From the NCBI GenBank assembly GCA_963791625.1, contig CAWBTA010000015.1:124001-188000 (forward strand): DNA of 64,000 nt, in the 5' to 3' direction. This DNA comes from JANMCE01 sp963791625 (GTDB taxonomy: Bacteria > Actinomycetota > Acidimicrobiia > Acidimicrobiales > Ilumatobacteraceae). The notes under the pieces were generated by a model, which saw only the letters and a program-made list of their open reading frames with translations, ran no database searches and was not told the origin of the DNA. Position numbers and translations under genes: made by a program. Position 1 is the stretch's first letter, and every line of letters begins with the position of its first letter. This document shows positions 8,459 to 17,094 of the stretch, in pieces.

Positions 8459-9858
8459 TCAACGGATGCCGAGGGTGGCATCGTTCCCTTTCGGCTGACC
8501 GCTCGCAATGCGCAGCATGGCGTTGGCGGGAACGGAGAGCGGCGCCGTGGTGCGGGTGATCAGCAGATCGGTATCGACCACACCGTTGCGCACGGTCGGA
8601 CCGAACGCACTCCAGAACGCGCCATCGGCGGTAATACAGAGCTCGGGCGCCAGATCGGCCAGGCCCGCAATAACGCCAATGCCGTCAAGTTGGGCCCGAC
8701 CACGCGCCACGATCGGGCGCACAACGTGATCTTCGTCGGGCACGCCCCACCCTCGATGCAGCGTGCAGAGGCGTTCGTGATCAGCGGGCGTGAGGTCATC
8801 TGATCGTCGTGGCCAGACGCACCTTGATGCCTCGTGCGACCAGTTCCGGGATGGCCTCGGCCACGAGTCGCCAGTTGTCATCGCCGCGCTTGGTGTCGTT
8901 GGCCAGCGCATCGGGAGCGTCGAGCGAAATCTGAATGTGTACGTTCTTGCCCGCCAGACGCTTCGGTGACGCGCTCGAGGCGCGGCCCATGAAAGAGCGT
9001 GGCATTCGACAACACGACAGTGGGCAAGACCTCGGACATGGCGGCAATGGTTGTGGGCATGGAAGCAACCATGAACGGCTCGCCGCCGGTGACGCCGAGT
9101 TGACGGAAGCCAAGATCTTTGGCTTCCTGGGCGCGCTCAAGCATCCAGGAGGAATCAACCATGCGGCGGGCCACGTTCGGACCCGACTCGGTGAGGCAGT
9201 ACGAGCACTCAAGATTGCAGTGATAGTTGGCGTAGAACCAGACGCGCTCGCCCAACAGACCCGACTCGACCGCCTCAGCAACGGCGGTCATGCCGCCGCG
9301 CTCGAAGCCGTCGGCCGCGAGCCGAGTGATGGTGTTGTCGCCCACCGGCAACTCAAGCGACGTGGCAAAGCGGTTCAGCAGCATGGTGGCGCCAATCAAC
9401 AACGTGAGTTCCACAATCTCGTGCTCTGCGAAGTGCTTCGACATCTCCGCGCCGATGGCCGATGGCACCGCACCGGTCTTTCCCGCTACGGCGTCGTTCC
9501 AGGCAATCAACGCTCGGTCGCGGGCATCGGCAAATCGATCGGAGGTATCGAAACCTCGTTCATGGCGTAGCGCCCGAACCTGTTCGGTCGCCAGGCCCGA
9601 GTCAAGCGCGACCGGCGTGTGACTGTCGATGCAGTAGCGGCACGCCAACACCGACGACGTGCGCAGGATGACGATCTCCTTGGTGCGAAAGTCGATAGCC
9701 GAAGGGCTGAGGATGGCACCAAGAAAGGGAAGCGCTACTTCGAGAAGTTCTGGCACATGGGCGAGCGCCGCCGTTATCGGTCCGGGATCACCACCTGCGT
9801 AGAAGGGCTTGGCGAGTAGCGGAGCCTGGTCTTCGGGCAAGGGAGTTACAACGGCCAT
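8459..9858 (-). CDS. Carboxymuconolactone decarboxylase-like / radical SAM fusion, frame broken twice
   Basis: The N-terminal half is an AhpD/CMD helical domain with the redox pair CRYC followed by DSH (about residue 75). The C-terminal half begins with the radical SAM cluster CNLECSYC (CxxxCxxC) and VTGGEPF. As written, the frame is lost near 8964 and again near 8801; each is cured by removing one base, after which RLAGKNVHIQISLDAP and then DDLTPADHERL continue the barrel to the stop at 8459. The product would be a ~465-residue fusion. The two breaks may be sequence errors (see metG) or real decay. Substrate unknown. The start is supported by a leaderless -10. Confidence 0.7.
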
Positions 9859-9864
9859 GCCGCG

Positions 9865-9870
9865 ACCCTA
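9865..9870 (-). promoter_or_regulatory. Leaderless -10 element for the CMD-radical SAM gene
   Basis: TAGGGT on the minus strand, 6 nt before ATG 9858. The same hexamer and spacing recur at 22284-22289. Confidence 0.5.
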
Positions 9871-9968
9871 GTAACCACGTGGCTATCGTGCGCCCGAAAG
9901 CCATTACGACTTGCGAAACTTCGCCCCGAACAGCGCAGCGGAGGCCCGAAGTGCGACACGATGCATGC

Positions 9969-11087
9969 ATGCCCCGCCCCGCTCATGCCCTGGTCACCGG
10001 AGGAGCAGGCTTTATTGGTTCGCACGTTGTGGATGAACTGGTGGCCGAGGGCATTGAAGTGACCGTGCTCGACAATTTGGACCCGGCCGCCCACAGCGGT
10101 CGGCCCGACTATCTGAACCCGCAGGCGCGCTACGTATGGGATGACGTGCGGAACACCGACGCGTGGCGACGAGTGCTTCCCGGTGTCGACGCGGTGTGTC
10201 ATCAGGCAGGCAAAGTCGGCCTGGGTGTCGACTTCGGCGATGCGGCCTCGTACGTGGATCACAACGATGTCGGGTTGGTGGTTGGGCTTGGCGTGCTGCA
10301 CGAGCGCCGCTTCGAAGGAACGTTCGTGCTGGCATCCAGCATGGTGGTGTACGGCGAAGGTCGATACCGCTGTCCGGTCGACGGTGTTGTGCGACCGGCG
10401 CCACGGGCACGGGACCAGCTGATGGACGGGAACTTCGAGCCTCCGTGCCCACGTTGTGGTCGCAACTTGACCCCCGAACCCATCCCGGAGGACGCTCCCC
10501 TCGAACCACGCAATGTGTACGCCGCCACCAAACTCCACCAGGAACACCTGCTGGAAGCATTCGCCCGAGAGCACGCAGTCACTGCGTCGTCGTTGCGCTA
10601 CCACAACGTGTACGGTCCGCGCATGCCACGGGATACGCCGTACGCCGGGGTGGCCAGCATCTTCCGGTCGGCACTCGCCGCCGAGAACGCGCCCAAGGTG
10701 ACCGAAGATGGGCGCCAGATGCGGAACTTCGTTCACGTACGCGACGTCGCTCGCGCCAATGTGCTCGCCCTTCATCGGCACGATAAGACCACCAACGCCT
10801 GGAACGTCGCCTCACCGCAGCCACGGTCGGTCGGAGACATGGCGTGTTCGCTGGCTCGAGCCTTCGGGGCTGGGGAGGGCGACCAGTTGTGGCCGGTTGT
10901 CACCGGAGCATTCCGCCTGGGCGATGTTCGCCATGTGTTTGCATCTGCAACAAACGCGACAGAATCACTCGGCTTCACCGCCACCGTCGCCTTCGACGAT
11001 GGTATGGCCGAGTTTGCACGATCAACCATGCGGACCTCCGCCTCCCACGGCCCGCTACCTCTCCCCGAAAGCACGGTCTCGACATGA
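9969..11087 (+). CDS. NAD-dependent epimerase/dehydratase (dTDP-L-rhamnose 4-epimerase-like)
   Basis: A 372-residue extended SDR. ALVTGGAGFIGSHVVDEL is the NAD-binding glycine motif and NVYAATKLHQE the YxxxK active site. Between them lies a CPRCGR insert (about residues 155-160) followed by PLEPRNVYA, a feature I associate with actinobacterial dTDP-L-rhamnose 4-epimerase-like enzymes. ATG 9969 is chosen because the glycine motif should lie within ~10 residues of the start; the longer frame from 9879 adds a basic tail without homology features. It is first of eight overlapping genes (to 17091), most related to sugars or the envelope. Confidence 0.85.
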   Translation: MPRPAHALVTGGAGFIGSHVVDELVAEGIEVTVLDNLDPAAHSGRPDYLNPQARYVWDDVRNTDAWRRVLPGVDAVCHQAGKVGLGVDFGDAASYVDHNDVGLVVGLGVLHERRFEGTFVLASSMVVYGEGRYRCPVDGVVRPAPRARDQLMDGNFEPPCPRCGRNLTPEPIPEDAPLEPRNVYAATKLHQEHLLEAFAREHAVTASSLRYHNVYGPRMPRDTPYAGVASIFRSALAAENAPKVTEDGRQMRNFVHVRDVARANVLALHRHDKTTNAWNVASPQPRSVGDMACSLARAFGAGEGDQLWPVVTGAFRLGDVRHVFASATNATESLGFTATVAFDDGMAEFARSTMRTSASHGPLPLPESTVST

Positions 11088-12040
11088 AAGCTCCCGCCGG
11101 TATCAAGAGGCTGGATGACAAAGCCAGCCATCTCATCATCGGGCTGATGCGTGTCGTCGTTGGCACCCTCTGGCTCGCCAACCTCGAATGGAAGCGCCCG
11201 CGTGACTTTGGCTTCAAGGCCAAGAACGGTCTCTACAAATACGTCGACTCCGCCGTTCGCAACCCGGTTCTCGGCGTGCACAAGTACTTCATTCAGCATG
11301 TGGTGCTGCCCAACTACACCTTCTTCGGGTGGGTCACACTCTTCACCGAAGTCGCGCTGGCCGTCACCCTGATCCTCGGGTGGCACACGCGCATCGCTGC
11401 TTTGGTCGGCGCGTTCATGTCCATCAATATCGGCCTGTCGGTGCTCTACTACGACAAGGCGGCCGAATGGCCGTGGTCCTACTACCTGATGTTCGCAGCC
11501 CACCTGCTGATCTTTGCCATTGCAGCCGGCAAGCACCTTGGTCTCGACGGGGTGCTGAAGCGGGACGGCGCTGCTCGTCGCAGCGCCCTTCGAGTACTCG
11601 GCCTCGTATCAGTTGTAGTCGCTGTCCTGGGGCTTGTTGTGGCCCGAAACACCGGGTTTGCCGCCAAGCAGGGTGCCCTTCTCGGGTGGGCTCGTGGCGA
11701 GATGAAGGTGCTGTGGTTCACGCCGCTGAGCGCGCTGCTGACGTTGGTGTTTGGCGCACTGGGCGCGGCGTCGGCGCAGCTTCGACGCAGGGAACTCGGC
11801 CTCATCGGCGCGGCCGGATTCGCGGTGATGGCGCTGTTCACGCTGCTGCAATGGCGGGCCCTGGACGCAGGGGGTTGGACCGGAGGGATCTTTGGCGGTA
11901 CCGGCGCCAACATGGCGTTCTGGGCGATGATGGCGCTTGGCATGGCCCGCTGCGCCTTCGGGACGTCGTCAACCACCGACGCGATCATGACAGACGCCGC
12001 CATGCCAGCGGCGATGAAGAAGAGCGCATCGGCTGCATGA
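11084..12040 (+). CDS. DoxX/TQO-small-subunit-like membrane protein
   Basis: Start ATG 11084 overlaps the preceding stop (ATGA), implying translational coupling. The 318-residue product has about eight hydrophobic helices; the first ~160 residues (LIIGLMRVVVGTLWLANLEWKRP, then FGWVTLFTEVALAVTLILGW) match the DoxX/DoxD-type four-helix unit found in terminal quinol oxidase small subunits and in many uncharacterised proteins. The second half adds more helices with no recognised motif. Redox function is not demonstrated. The operon context suggests a membrane or envelope role. Confidence 0.7.
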   Translation: MKAPAGIKRLDDKASHLIIGLMRVVVGTLWLANLEWKRPRDFGFKAKNGLYKYVDSAVRNPVLGVHKYFIQHVVLPNYTFFGWVTLFTEVALAVTLILGWHTRIAALVGAFMSINIGLSVLYYDKAAEWPWSYYLMFAAHLLIFAIAAGKHLGLDGVLKRDGAARRSALRVLGLVSVVVAVLGLVVARNTGFAAKQGALLGWARGEMKVLWFTPLSALLTLVFGALGAASAQLRRRELGLIGAAGFAVMALFTLLQWRALDAGGWTGGIFGGTGANMAFWAMMALGMARCAFGTSSTTDAIMTDAAMPAAMKKSASAA

Positions 12041-13326
12041 AGCTTTCTCGGGCGACACTGCTCGCTTCTTCCGGCATGATCGCCATGGTGATTGCCAGCG
12101 TTCTGTGGGGTCGACGCGTCCAGACCGATGCTCGGGTCAAGCTTGGCGCGGCCCCTCTCGTCGGCCTGTGGAAGTGGCGACCCGGGCTCGGCACGCTGCT
12201 CCCGATCGCGGTCGGCATCGTTGCGCTCGTCGTGCTCCCCCGCATCGCTACCCGGGCTCGATTTGCTGTCGCTGCCGCTTCCACCGCCGTTGGTGCGGTG
12301 GCATTCACGTTGGCCCTCGCGGCTTCCGATGGTTGGTCTCACGTGCTAGACCCAGTCGTACATCCGACCGAGTACTGGGCGAACCTCGCCACCCTTCCTC
12401 CTGCTGGCGACATGCTCCGTCAGTACGGAACAATCGACTTCCTCCTGAAGTACAGCGTGCACACGAAAGGGCACCCACCCGCATTCGTCCTCGTGCTGAA
12501 GATGTTGTCTGCGGTTGGTCTTGGACATCCATGGGCGGCGGGTGCGTTGAGTTACCTCGGCGTCGGCGTCCTTCCGGTGGCAGTACTGCTGACGGTCCGC
12601 GCGGCTGCGTCGGAGAACGCGGCACGCACCAGCGCACCCTTCTTCGCCCTCGCTCCTTACGCGGTATGGATGGGAACCTCGGCTGACGCGCTGTACACCG
12701 CGGTGGCTGCGTCGGGTGTCGCGTGCCTGGCCCTGTCGCTGCAAACGGCGTCTCGTCGCAACCGCTGGACCATGGCCTTCTCCGGGGGATTGCTGCTGGG
12801 TGTGGGCCTGTTCTTCACCTACGGCCTGGTGCCCTTTCTCCTCCTCCCGGTCCTGGTCACCATCGCCATGCGACCGTCCCGGCGAGTCGTTGTCGAGACC
12901 GCGGGCCTCGCGGTGGTGGCTGCAGCGTTGGTCACGTTCGGATTTCGTGCCACAGGCTTTTGGTGGTTCGACGGCGTTCGAACGACGCGTACATTTTACT
13001 GGTGGGGCACAGCCCAGTACCGACCGTGGCGCTACTTTCTTGTCGGGAACCTCGGGTCTTCGCTCATTGCCGTCGGCCCGGTTGTGGCGCTCGGACTGGC
13101 AGCGTTGCGACAACGCACCATCTGGTGGATTGTCGGCGGCGGACTGTTCTGTCTTCTGGTCGCCGACGTATCGCAGTACTCCAAGGGCGAAGTCGAGCGG
13201 ATCTGGCTCCTCTTCTTCCCCTGGCTCATTCCTGCCGTGGTCGCGCTTCCGAAACGACGGGCTGTTCTTGCGGTTCACGCCATGAGCGCCGTTGTTCTCC
13301 AGACCTGGCTGGTTTCGAAATGGTAG
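12037..13326 (+). CDS. Polytopic membrane glycosyltransferase-like protein (GT-C fold)
   Basis: Starts at ATG 12037 overlapping the previous stop (ATGA). The 429-residue product has about ten transmembrane segments and a lumenal segment YSVHTKGHPPAFVLVLKML, the H-P-P element GT-C enzymes place after the first long loop. Unlike the GT39 at 4761, the N-terminal acidic D-E pair is less obvious, so it may belong to a divergent mannosyltransferase-like family. It lies between a DoxX-like gene and a methyltransferase in the envelope operon. Confidence 0.65.
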   Translation: MKLSRATLLASSGMIAMVIASVLWGRRVQTDARVKLGAAPLVGLWKWRPGLGTLLPIAVGIVALVVLPRIATRARFAVAAASTAVGAVAFTLALAASDGWSHVLDPVVHPTEYWANLATLPPAGDMLRQYGTIDFLLKYSVHTKGHPPAFVLVLKMLSAVGLGHPWAAGALSYLGVGVLPVAVLLTVRAAASENAARTSAPFFALAPYAVWMGTSADALYTAVAASGVACLALSLQTASRRNRWTMAFSGGLLLGVGLFFTYGLVPFLLLPVLVTIAMRPSRRVVVETAGLAVVAAALVTFGFRATGFWWFDGVRTTRTFYWWGTAQYRPWRYFLVGNLGSSLIAVGPVVALGLAALRQRTIWWIVGGGLFCLLVADVSQYSKGEVERIWLLFFPWLIPAVVALPKRRAVLAVHAMSAVVLQTWLVSKW

Positions 13327-13937
13327 TCAGCAACGACCAGGCTCACTGGGACAAAGCTTGGGACCACCGCGATCCTGACGGCACTAGTTGGTATGAGCCC
13401 GTGCCGACGATGTCACTTGCGTTGATCGACATGACGGCGCCTGGTCCTGACGCAGGAATCGTTGATGTCGGCGGCGGAGCGTCATACCTTGTCGACCACC
13501 TAGTCGCCCGCGGCCACCGCGATGTCACGGTTGTCGACATCGCCGCGGAGGCACTGGCACATGCCCAGGCTCGGCTGGCCGACCGGCCCGAAGTTCACTG
13601 GGTCGTTGCGGATGCAACGACATGGCAACCGGGTCGCACCTTCGATCTGTGGCATGACCGAGCCGTCTTTCACTTCCTTACCGACCAGGCGCAACGAGCG
13701 AGCTACGTGCGCACCGCTACACAGTCGATCGTCTCCGGTGGTCACCTCATCATCGGCACGTTCGCGCTCGACGGACCAACGATGTGCAGCGGACTACCGG
13801 TGCGGCAGTACGACGCCGCTTCACTTTCGGAAGAATTCGATAACGCCTTTCGGCTCATTCACAGCGCCGTCGAAGATCATCTGACGCCAAGCGGAGGTCA
13901 GCAGCGGTTTACCTTCGTGGTTCTGCAGCGCCGATGA
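13320..13937 (+). CDS. Class I SAM-dependent methyltransferase
   Basis: A 205-residue protein overlapping the upstream gene by 7 nt. The SAM-binding motif I is IVDVGGGASYLVDHL, motif II VVDIAAEAL and the post-motif WHDRAVFHFL, which together fit the small methyltransferase-11-like group with an N-terminal WDKAWDHRDPDGTSWYE segment. That segment is common in thiopurine/bicinoid-like actinobacterial methyltransferases. The substrate is unknown; the operon neighbours suggest a small metabolite or lipid-linked sugar. Confidence 0.8.
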   Translation: MVVSNDQAHWDKAWDHRDPDGTSWYEPVPTMSLALIDMTAPGPDAGIVDVGGGASYLVDHLVARGHRDVTVVDIAAEALAHAQARLADRPEVHWVVADATTWQPGRTFDLWHDRAVFHFLTDQAQRASYVRTATQSIVSGGHLIIGTFALDGPTMCSGLPVRQYDAASLSEEFDNAFRLIHSAVEDHLTPSGGQQRFTFVVLQRR

Positions 13938-14872
13938 CCGATACCTCATCACGCGGCTGGAGAGCGCTGCGGTTCGTACTGGGTGTGCTCTACCTTGCCT
14001 TCTTCGTGCAGCAGGTACAAGCGAAAGGCTTTCCCTTCGACCGTGAGCGCCTGTTCCTCTGGATCGGTGGAGCGCTCGGCATCTCCTGCCTGGGTCGACC
14101 CTGGCGACGGGCGCTGCAACTCGTCGGCGACTGGGTACCCCTCGCAGCAATCCTGGTGCTGTATGACATCTCTCGTGGACTCGCGGACAACATCGGCGCC
14201 CCAGTCCAACGACAACTTCCGATTCGGGTGGAGAAGTTCATCTTCTTCGACCACCTTCCAACCGAGTTCTTGCAGAAGCAGTTCTTTCCTACCGGAAGCA
14301 GTATTTCGTGGTGGGAGTTGGGGATCTCCGTCATCTACGCATCACACTTCCTCGTCCCCTTCCTTACCGCCGGCATCCTCTGGGCCCGGTCGCGGACCGA
14401 ATGGCGGCGTTGGGTGAACCGATTTCTCTTGATCAGCTTCGGCGGGCTCCTCACCTACGCCGTCTTGCCGGTCGCACCGCCGTGGATGTCATCGAACAAC
14501 GGTCTCTTACCTCCGCTTGAACGGCCGATCGGGCGCGGCTGGGGTCGGGTGCATTTTGAGGCTGCAACCAAGCTGCTCAACGAAGGTCGCATCGTCCTGA
14601 ATCCGGTAGCGGCTATCCCTTCGTTGCACGCTGCCTATTCGATGCTGCTCGTGGCGTTCATGTGGAAACGGGTGCGACAACCGTTAGTGCGATGGGCGAT
14701 GTTGGCCTACCCGCTGGCGATGTCATTCGCGTTGGTCTACGGCGCAGAGCACTACGTCATCGACATTTTCATCGGTTGGCTCTACGTGTGGTTCGCCTTT
14801 CTTCTTGCACGACGCTTGGAAGCATGGTGGACCCTGCGAAGGCTCAACACATCTGCCCAGGGAGGCATCTGA
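13934..14872 (+). CDS. PAP2-family phosphatase/phosphotransferase (Aur1/inositolphosphotransferase-like)
   Basis: The start overlaps the methyltransferase stop (ATGA). The 312-residue product has six or more membrane helices and the two halves of the PAP2 active site: IPSLHAAYS near residue 235 and YGAEHYVIDIFIGW near residue 270. These supply the catalytic histidines of lipid phosphatases and inositol-phosphotransferase-like enzymes. The long insert between N-terminal helices (VEKFIFFDHLPTEFLQ) is typical of the PAP2_3 subgroup. Probably acts on a membrane phospho-lipid or polyprenyl phosphate. Confidence 0.82.
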   Translation: MTDTSSRGWRALRFVLGVLYLAFFVQQVQAKGFPFDRERLFLWIGGALGISCLGRPWRRALQLVGDWVPLAAILVLYDISRGLADNIGAPVQRQLPIRVEKFIFFDHLPTEFLQKQFFPTGSSISWWELGISVIYASHFLVPFLTAGILWARSRTEWRRWVNRFLLISFGGLLTYAVLPVAPPWMSSNNGLLPPLERPIGRGWGRVHFEAATKLLNEGRIVLNPVAAIPSLHAAYSMLLVAFMWKRVRQPLVRWAMLAYPLAMSFALVYGAEHYVIDIFIGWLYVWFAFLLARRLEAWWTLRRLNTSAQGGI

Positions 14873-14873
14873 C

Positions 14874-15626
14874 ATGGAACCAGCAGTCGGCATCGTCGGG
14901 GGTTCGGGCCTTTACTCGCTTCTCGACAACCCTGAGGTTGTCTCGGTTGACACGCCGTTCGGTGAACCATCCTCGCCCTTACACATCGGTTCAATCAGCG
15001 GTCGCCGCGTTGTGTTCCTGCCGCGTCACGGAGATCACCATCAGTTCCCAGCGCACCGGGTGAACTACCGGGCCAACCTGTGGGCGATGCAATCGGTTGG
15101 GGTACGGGCAATCCTGGCGCCGTGCTCGGTCGGCTCCCTGCAGCGAGAGATGGAGCCGGGCCACTTCGTGGTCATCACCCAGTTTGTCGATCGAACCTCG
15201 GCGCGGGCCGACACGTTCTTCGACGGACCCCAGGTGAAACACACCTCCATGGCTCACCCGTATGACGCGCACCTGTCCGCGGTGCTTGCGCAGGCCGCCG
15301 CCGCCGAGGGCGCAACGGTGCACACCTCCGGCACGGTTGTCGTCATTCAGGGGCCACGGTTTTCAACGCTGGCCGAATCACGCTGGTTCTCCGCCATGGG
15401 TTGGCACGTCGTAAACATGACGCAGTATCCGGAAGCCGCCCTGGCGAATGAACTGGGCATTCCCTACGGAGGGCTGGCGCTCGTCACCGACTACGACGCC
15501 GGTCTTCATGGCGATGACGACATCGCACCTGTCACCATGGAGCAAGTCTTCGCCTTCTTCAACGCCAACATCTCGCAGGTGCGGGGCGTGCTGTCACGGG
15601 CCGTTTCATTGGTGGAGCTCACATGA
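14874..15626 (+). CDS. mtnP: S-methyl-5'-thioadenosine phosphorylase
   Basis: A 250-residue member of the PNP/MTAP family. IVGGSGLYSLL at the N-terminus, PRHGDHHQFPAHRVNYRAN (phosphate and base contacts), GPRFSTLAESRWF and WHVVNMTQYPEAALANELGIPY are the expected landmarks. The enzyme splits methylthioadenosine with phosphate into adenine and methylthioribose-1-phosphate for methionine salvage. ATG 14874 follows a clear GGAGG ribosome-binding site at 14861-14865; the longer frame upstream would run into the PAP2 gene. Methionine salvage in an envelope-type operon is unusual and may reflect simple co-transcription. Confidence 0.9.
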   Translation: MEPAVGIVGGSGLYSLLDNPEVVSVDTPFGEPSSPLHIGSISGRRVVFLPRHGDHHQFPAHRVNYRANLWAMQSVGVRAILAPCSVGSLQREMEPGHFVVITQFVDRTSARADTFFDGPQVKHTSMAHPYDAHLSAVLAQAAAAEGATVHTSGTVVVIQGPRFSTLAESRWFSAMGWHVVNMTQYPEAALANELGIPYGGLALVTDYDAGLHGDDDIAPVTMEQVFAFFNANISQVRGVLSRAVSLVELT

Positions 15627-16438
15627 CGGGGCTGCGGCTGATCACGTACTTGGCGCCCGGTCTTCCGATGGCCTTCTTCCAGACGATCGCCGACGCGATT
15701 GGAACGGACACGTCGTTGTCCTCCGATCCACGAGCATCCGGGCCGGTAGCCGGGGAGGTTGACCCGTTCTCGGATGGTCGGGCTGACATCGGGTTCATGT
15801 GCGCGCCGGCGTTCTTGGCGATGCGGCGCGGTGTGGCCAACCCGCCCGTGCGGCTCCTCGGGTTGGCTCCTGTGTTCGATGACCCTCGCGCCAACGGGAA
15901 GCCGCTCTACCACGCCGATGTTGTGGTGCGTGCCGACGATGCCGCGCAGACCTTTGCGGACTTGCGAGGACGACGGGTCGGGTACAACGACGCCATCTCG
16001 TTGTCGGGCCGATTGGCGCTCTTGATCCATCTGGCAACCTTCGGCGAGGACCTGACCTACTTCTCCGAGACGGTCGGAACTGGTTCCCACGATGCCAGCC
16101 TCGTCGCCCTCCGCGACGGATTGATTGATACCGCAACGATCGACGCCACCACGTTGCGTTTGCGTCGAAACGCGGGTGACCCGCTCGCCACCGACCTACG
16201 AGTGATCGAGGGATTGGGTCCACATCCCATCCAACCCATCGTCATTCGTGCCGACCTGGCCGAGGTTCAGGTTGTTCACGTGCAGCACGCACTCAACGCC
16301 CTGTCGCAATCGGCCGAGGGTCGAGCAGCGCTTGCACCCGTTGGCTGTATCGGTTTCGCGCCAGTGACTGACGAGTCGTACCGCGAACTGGATCGACTGC
16401 TCGCTGACCTCGACGACAAGTGTGGGGTTCCATCGTGA
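15623..16438 (+). CDS. PhnD-like substrate-binding protein lacking a signal peptide
   Basis: A 271-residue periplasmic-binding-protein fold of the PhnD (phosphate/phosphonate) type: LITYLAPGLPMAFFQTIAD, the SDGRADIGFMCAPAFLAM hinge region and DLRGRRVGYNDAISLSGRLALLIHLA are visible. No signal peptide or lipobox precedes the domain and no ABC permease or ATPase is adjacent, so it may be a cytosolic ligand-binding protein and not a transporter part. The start overlaps the mtnP stop by 4 nt. Confidence 0.75.
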   Translation: MTGLRLITYLAPGLPMAFFQTIADAIGTDTSLSSDPRASGPVAGEVDPFSDGRADIGFMCAPAFLAMRRGVANPPVRLLGLAPVFDDPRANGKPLYHADVVVRADDAAQTFADLRGRRVGYNDAISLSGRLALLIHLATFGEDLTYFSETVGTGSHDASLVALRDGLIDTATIDATTLRLRRNAGDPLATDLRVIEGLGPHPIQPIVIRADLAEVQVVHVQHALNALSQSAEGRAALAPVGCIGFAPVTDESYRELDRLLADLDDKCGVPS

Positions 16439-17091
16439 CCACCTTCGACGTGATCCTGCCCGTCCTCAACGAGGTCGGCAACATCGGCTGGGTGCTCGAC
16501 CGGATGCCTGCCGACTACCGGGCCATCGTGGTCGACAACGGGTCAACCGATGGCTCAGGTGACCTGGCTCGCGAACGCGGGGCGGTGGTCGTGCATGAGC
16601 CGCGGCGGGGCTTTGGCTCGGCATGCTGGGCCGGCCTCCAAGCGGCTACCGCCGACATCGTTTGTTACATGGATGCCGACGGCTCGCTCAATCCAACACA
16701 TCTGCCCAAGGTGGCCGGCATCGTGGCCGACGGTCGAGCCGATCTCGTGCTGGCTCGTCGCATCGCCGACCGGGGCGCGTGGCCGTTGCACACCAGGCTG
16801 GCCAACCGGGTGCTCGCAGCTCAGCTCAATTGGCGGTGCAAAACCAACCTGCACGACCTCGGTCCGATGCGCGCCGCCCGACGGCAGGCTCTGCTCGACC
16901 TCGGCATGACCGACCGCCGATCCGGCTGGCCGTTGGAGATGGTGGTGAAGGCAGCCGCCGCCGGCTGGAAAGTGGTTGAAGTGCCGGTCCCCTACCACCA
17001 GCGCCGCACCGGAACCAGCAAGGAAACCGGCACCATTTCCGGCACCGCCCGCGCCGTGAAGGACATGAGCGCCATCCTGCGCGCCATGTGA
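16435..17091 (+). CDS. Family 2 glycosyltransferase
   Basis: GTG 16435 overlaps the upstream stop (GTGA); an ATG at 16420 is possible but would extend into the previous gene. The 218-residue GT-A domain shows VILPVLNEVGNIGWVL, VVDNGSTDGSGDLA, the metal-binding YMDADGS, and a late GWKVVEVPVPYHQRRTGTSK that resembles dolichyl-phosphate mannose/glucose synthase-like GT2 enzymes. It has no C-terminal membrane helices. It probably transfers a sugar to a lipid carrier, which would fit the GT-C and PAP2 genes of this operon. Last gene of the run; converges on 17095-18096. Confidence 0.85.
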   Translation: MTTFDVILPVLNEVGNIGWVLDRMPADYRAIVVDNGSTDGSGDLARERGAVVVHEPRRGFGSACWAGLQAATADIVCYMDADGSLNPTHLPKVAGIVADGRADLVLARRIADRGAWPLHTRLANRVLAAQLNWRCKTNLHDLGPMRAARRQALLDLGMTDRRSGWPLEMVVKAAAAGWKVVEVPVPYHQRRTGTSKETGTISGTARAVKDMSAILRAM

Positions 17092-17094
17092 GCG

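Noticed and set aside
10844..12040. An N-terminal 80-residue extension of the DoxX-like protein
   Set aside because: It reads through the end of the epimerase gene in the wrong frame; ATG 11084 with a 4-nt overlap fits the operon style.
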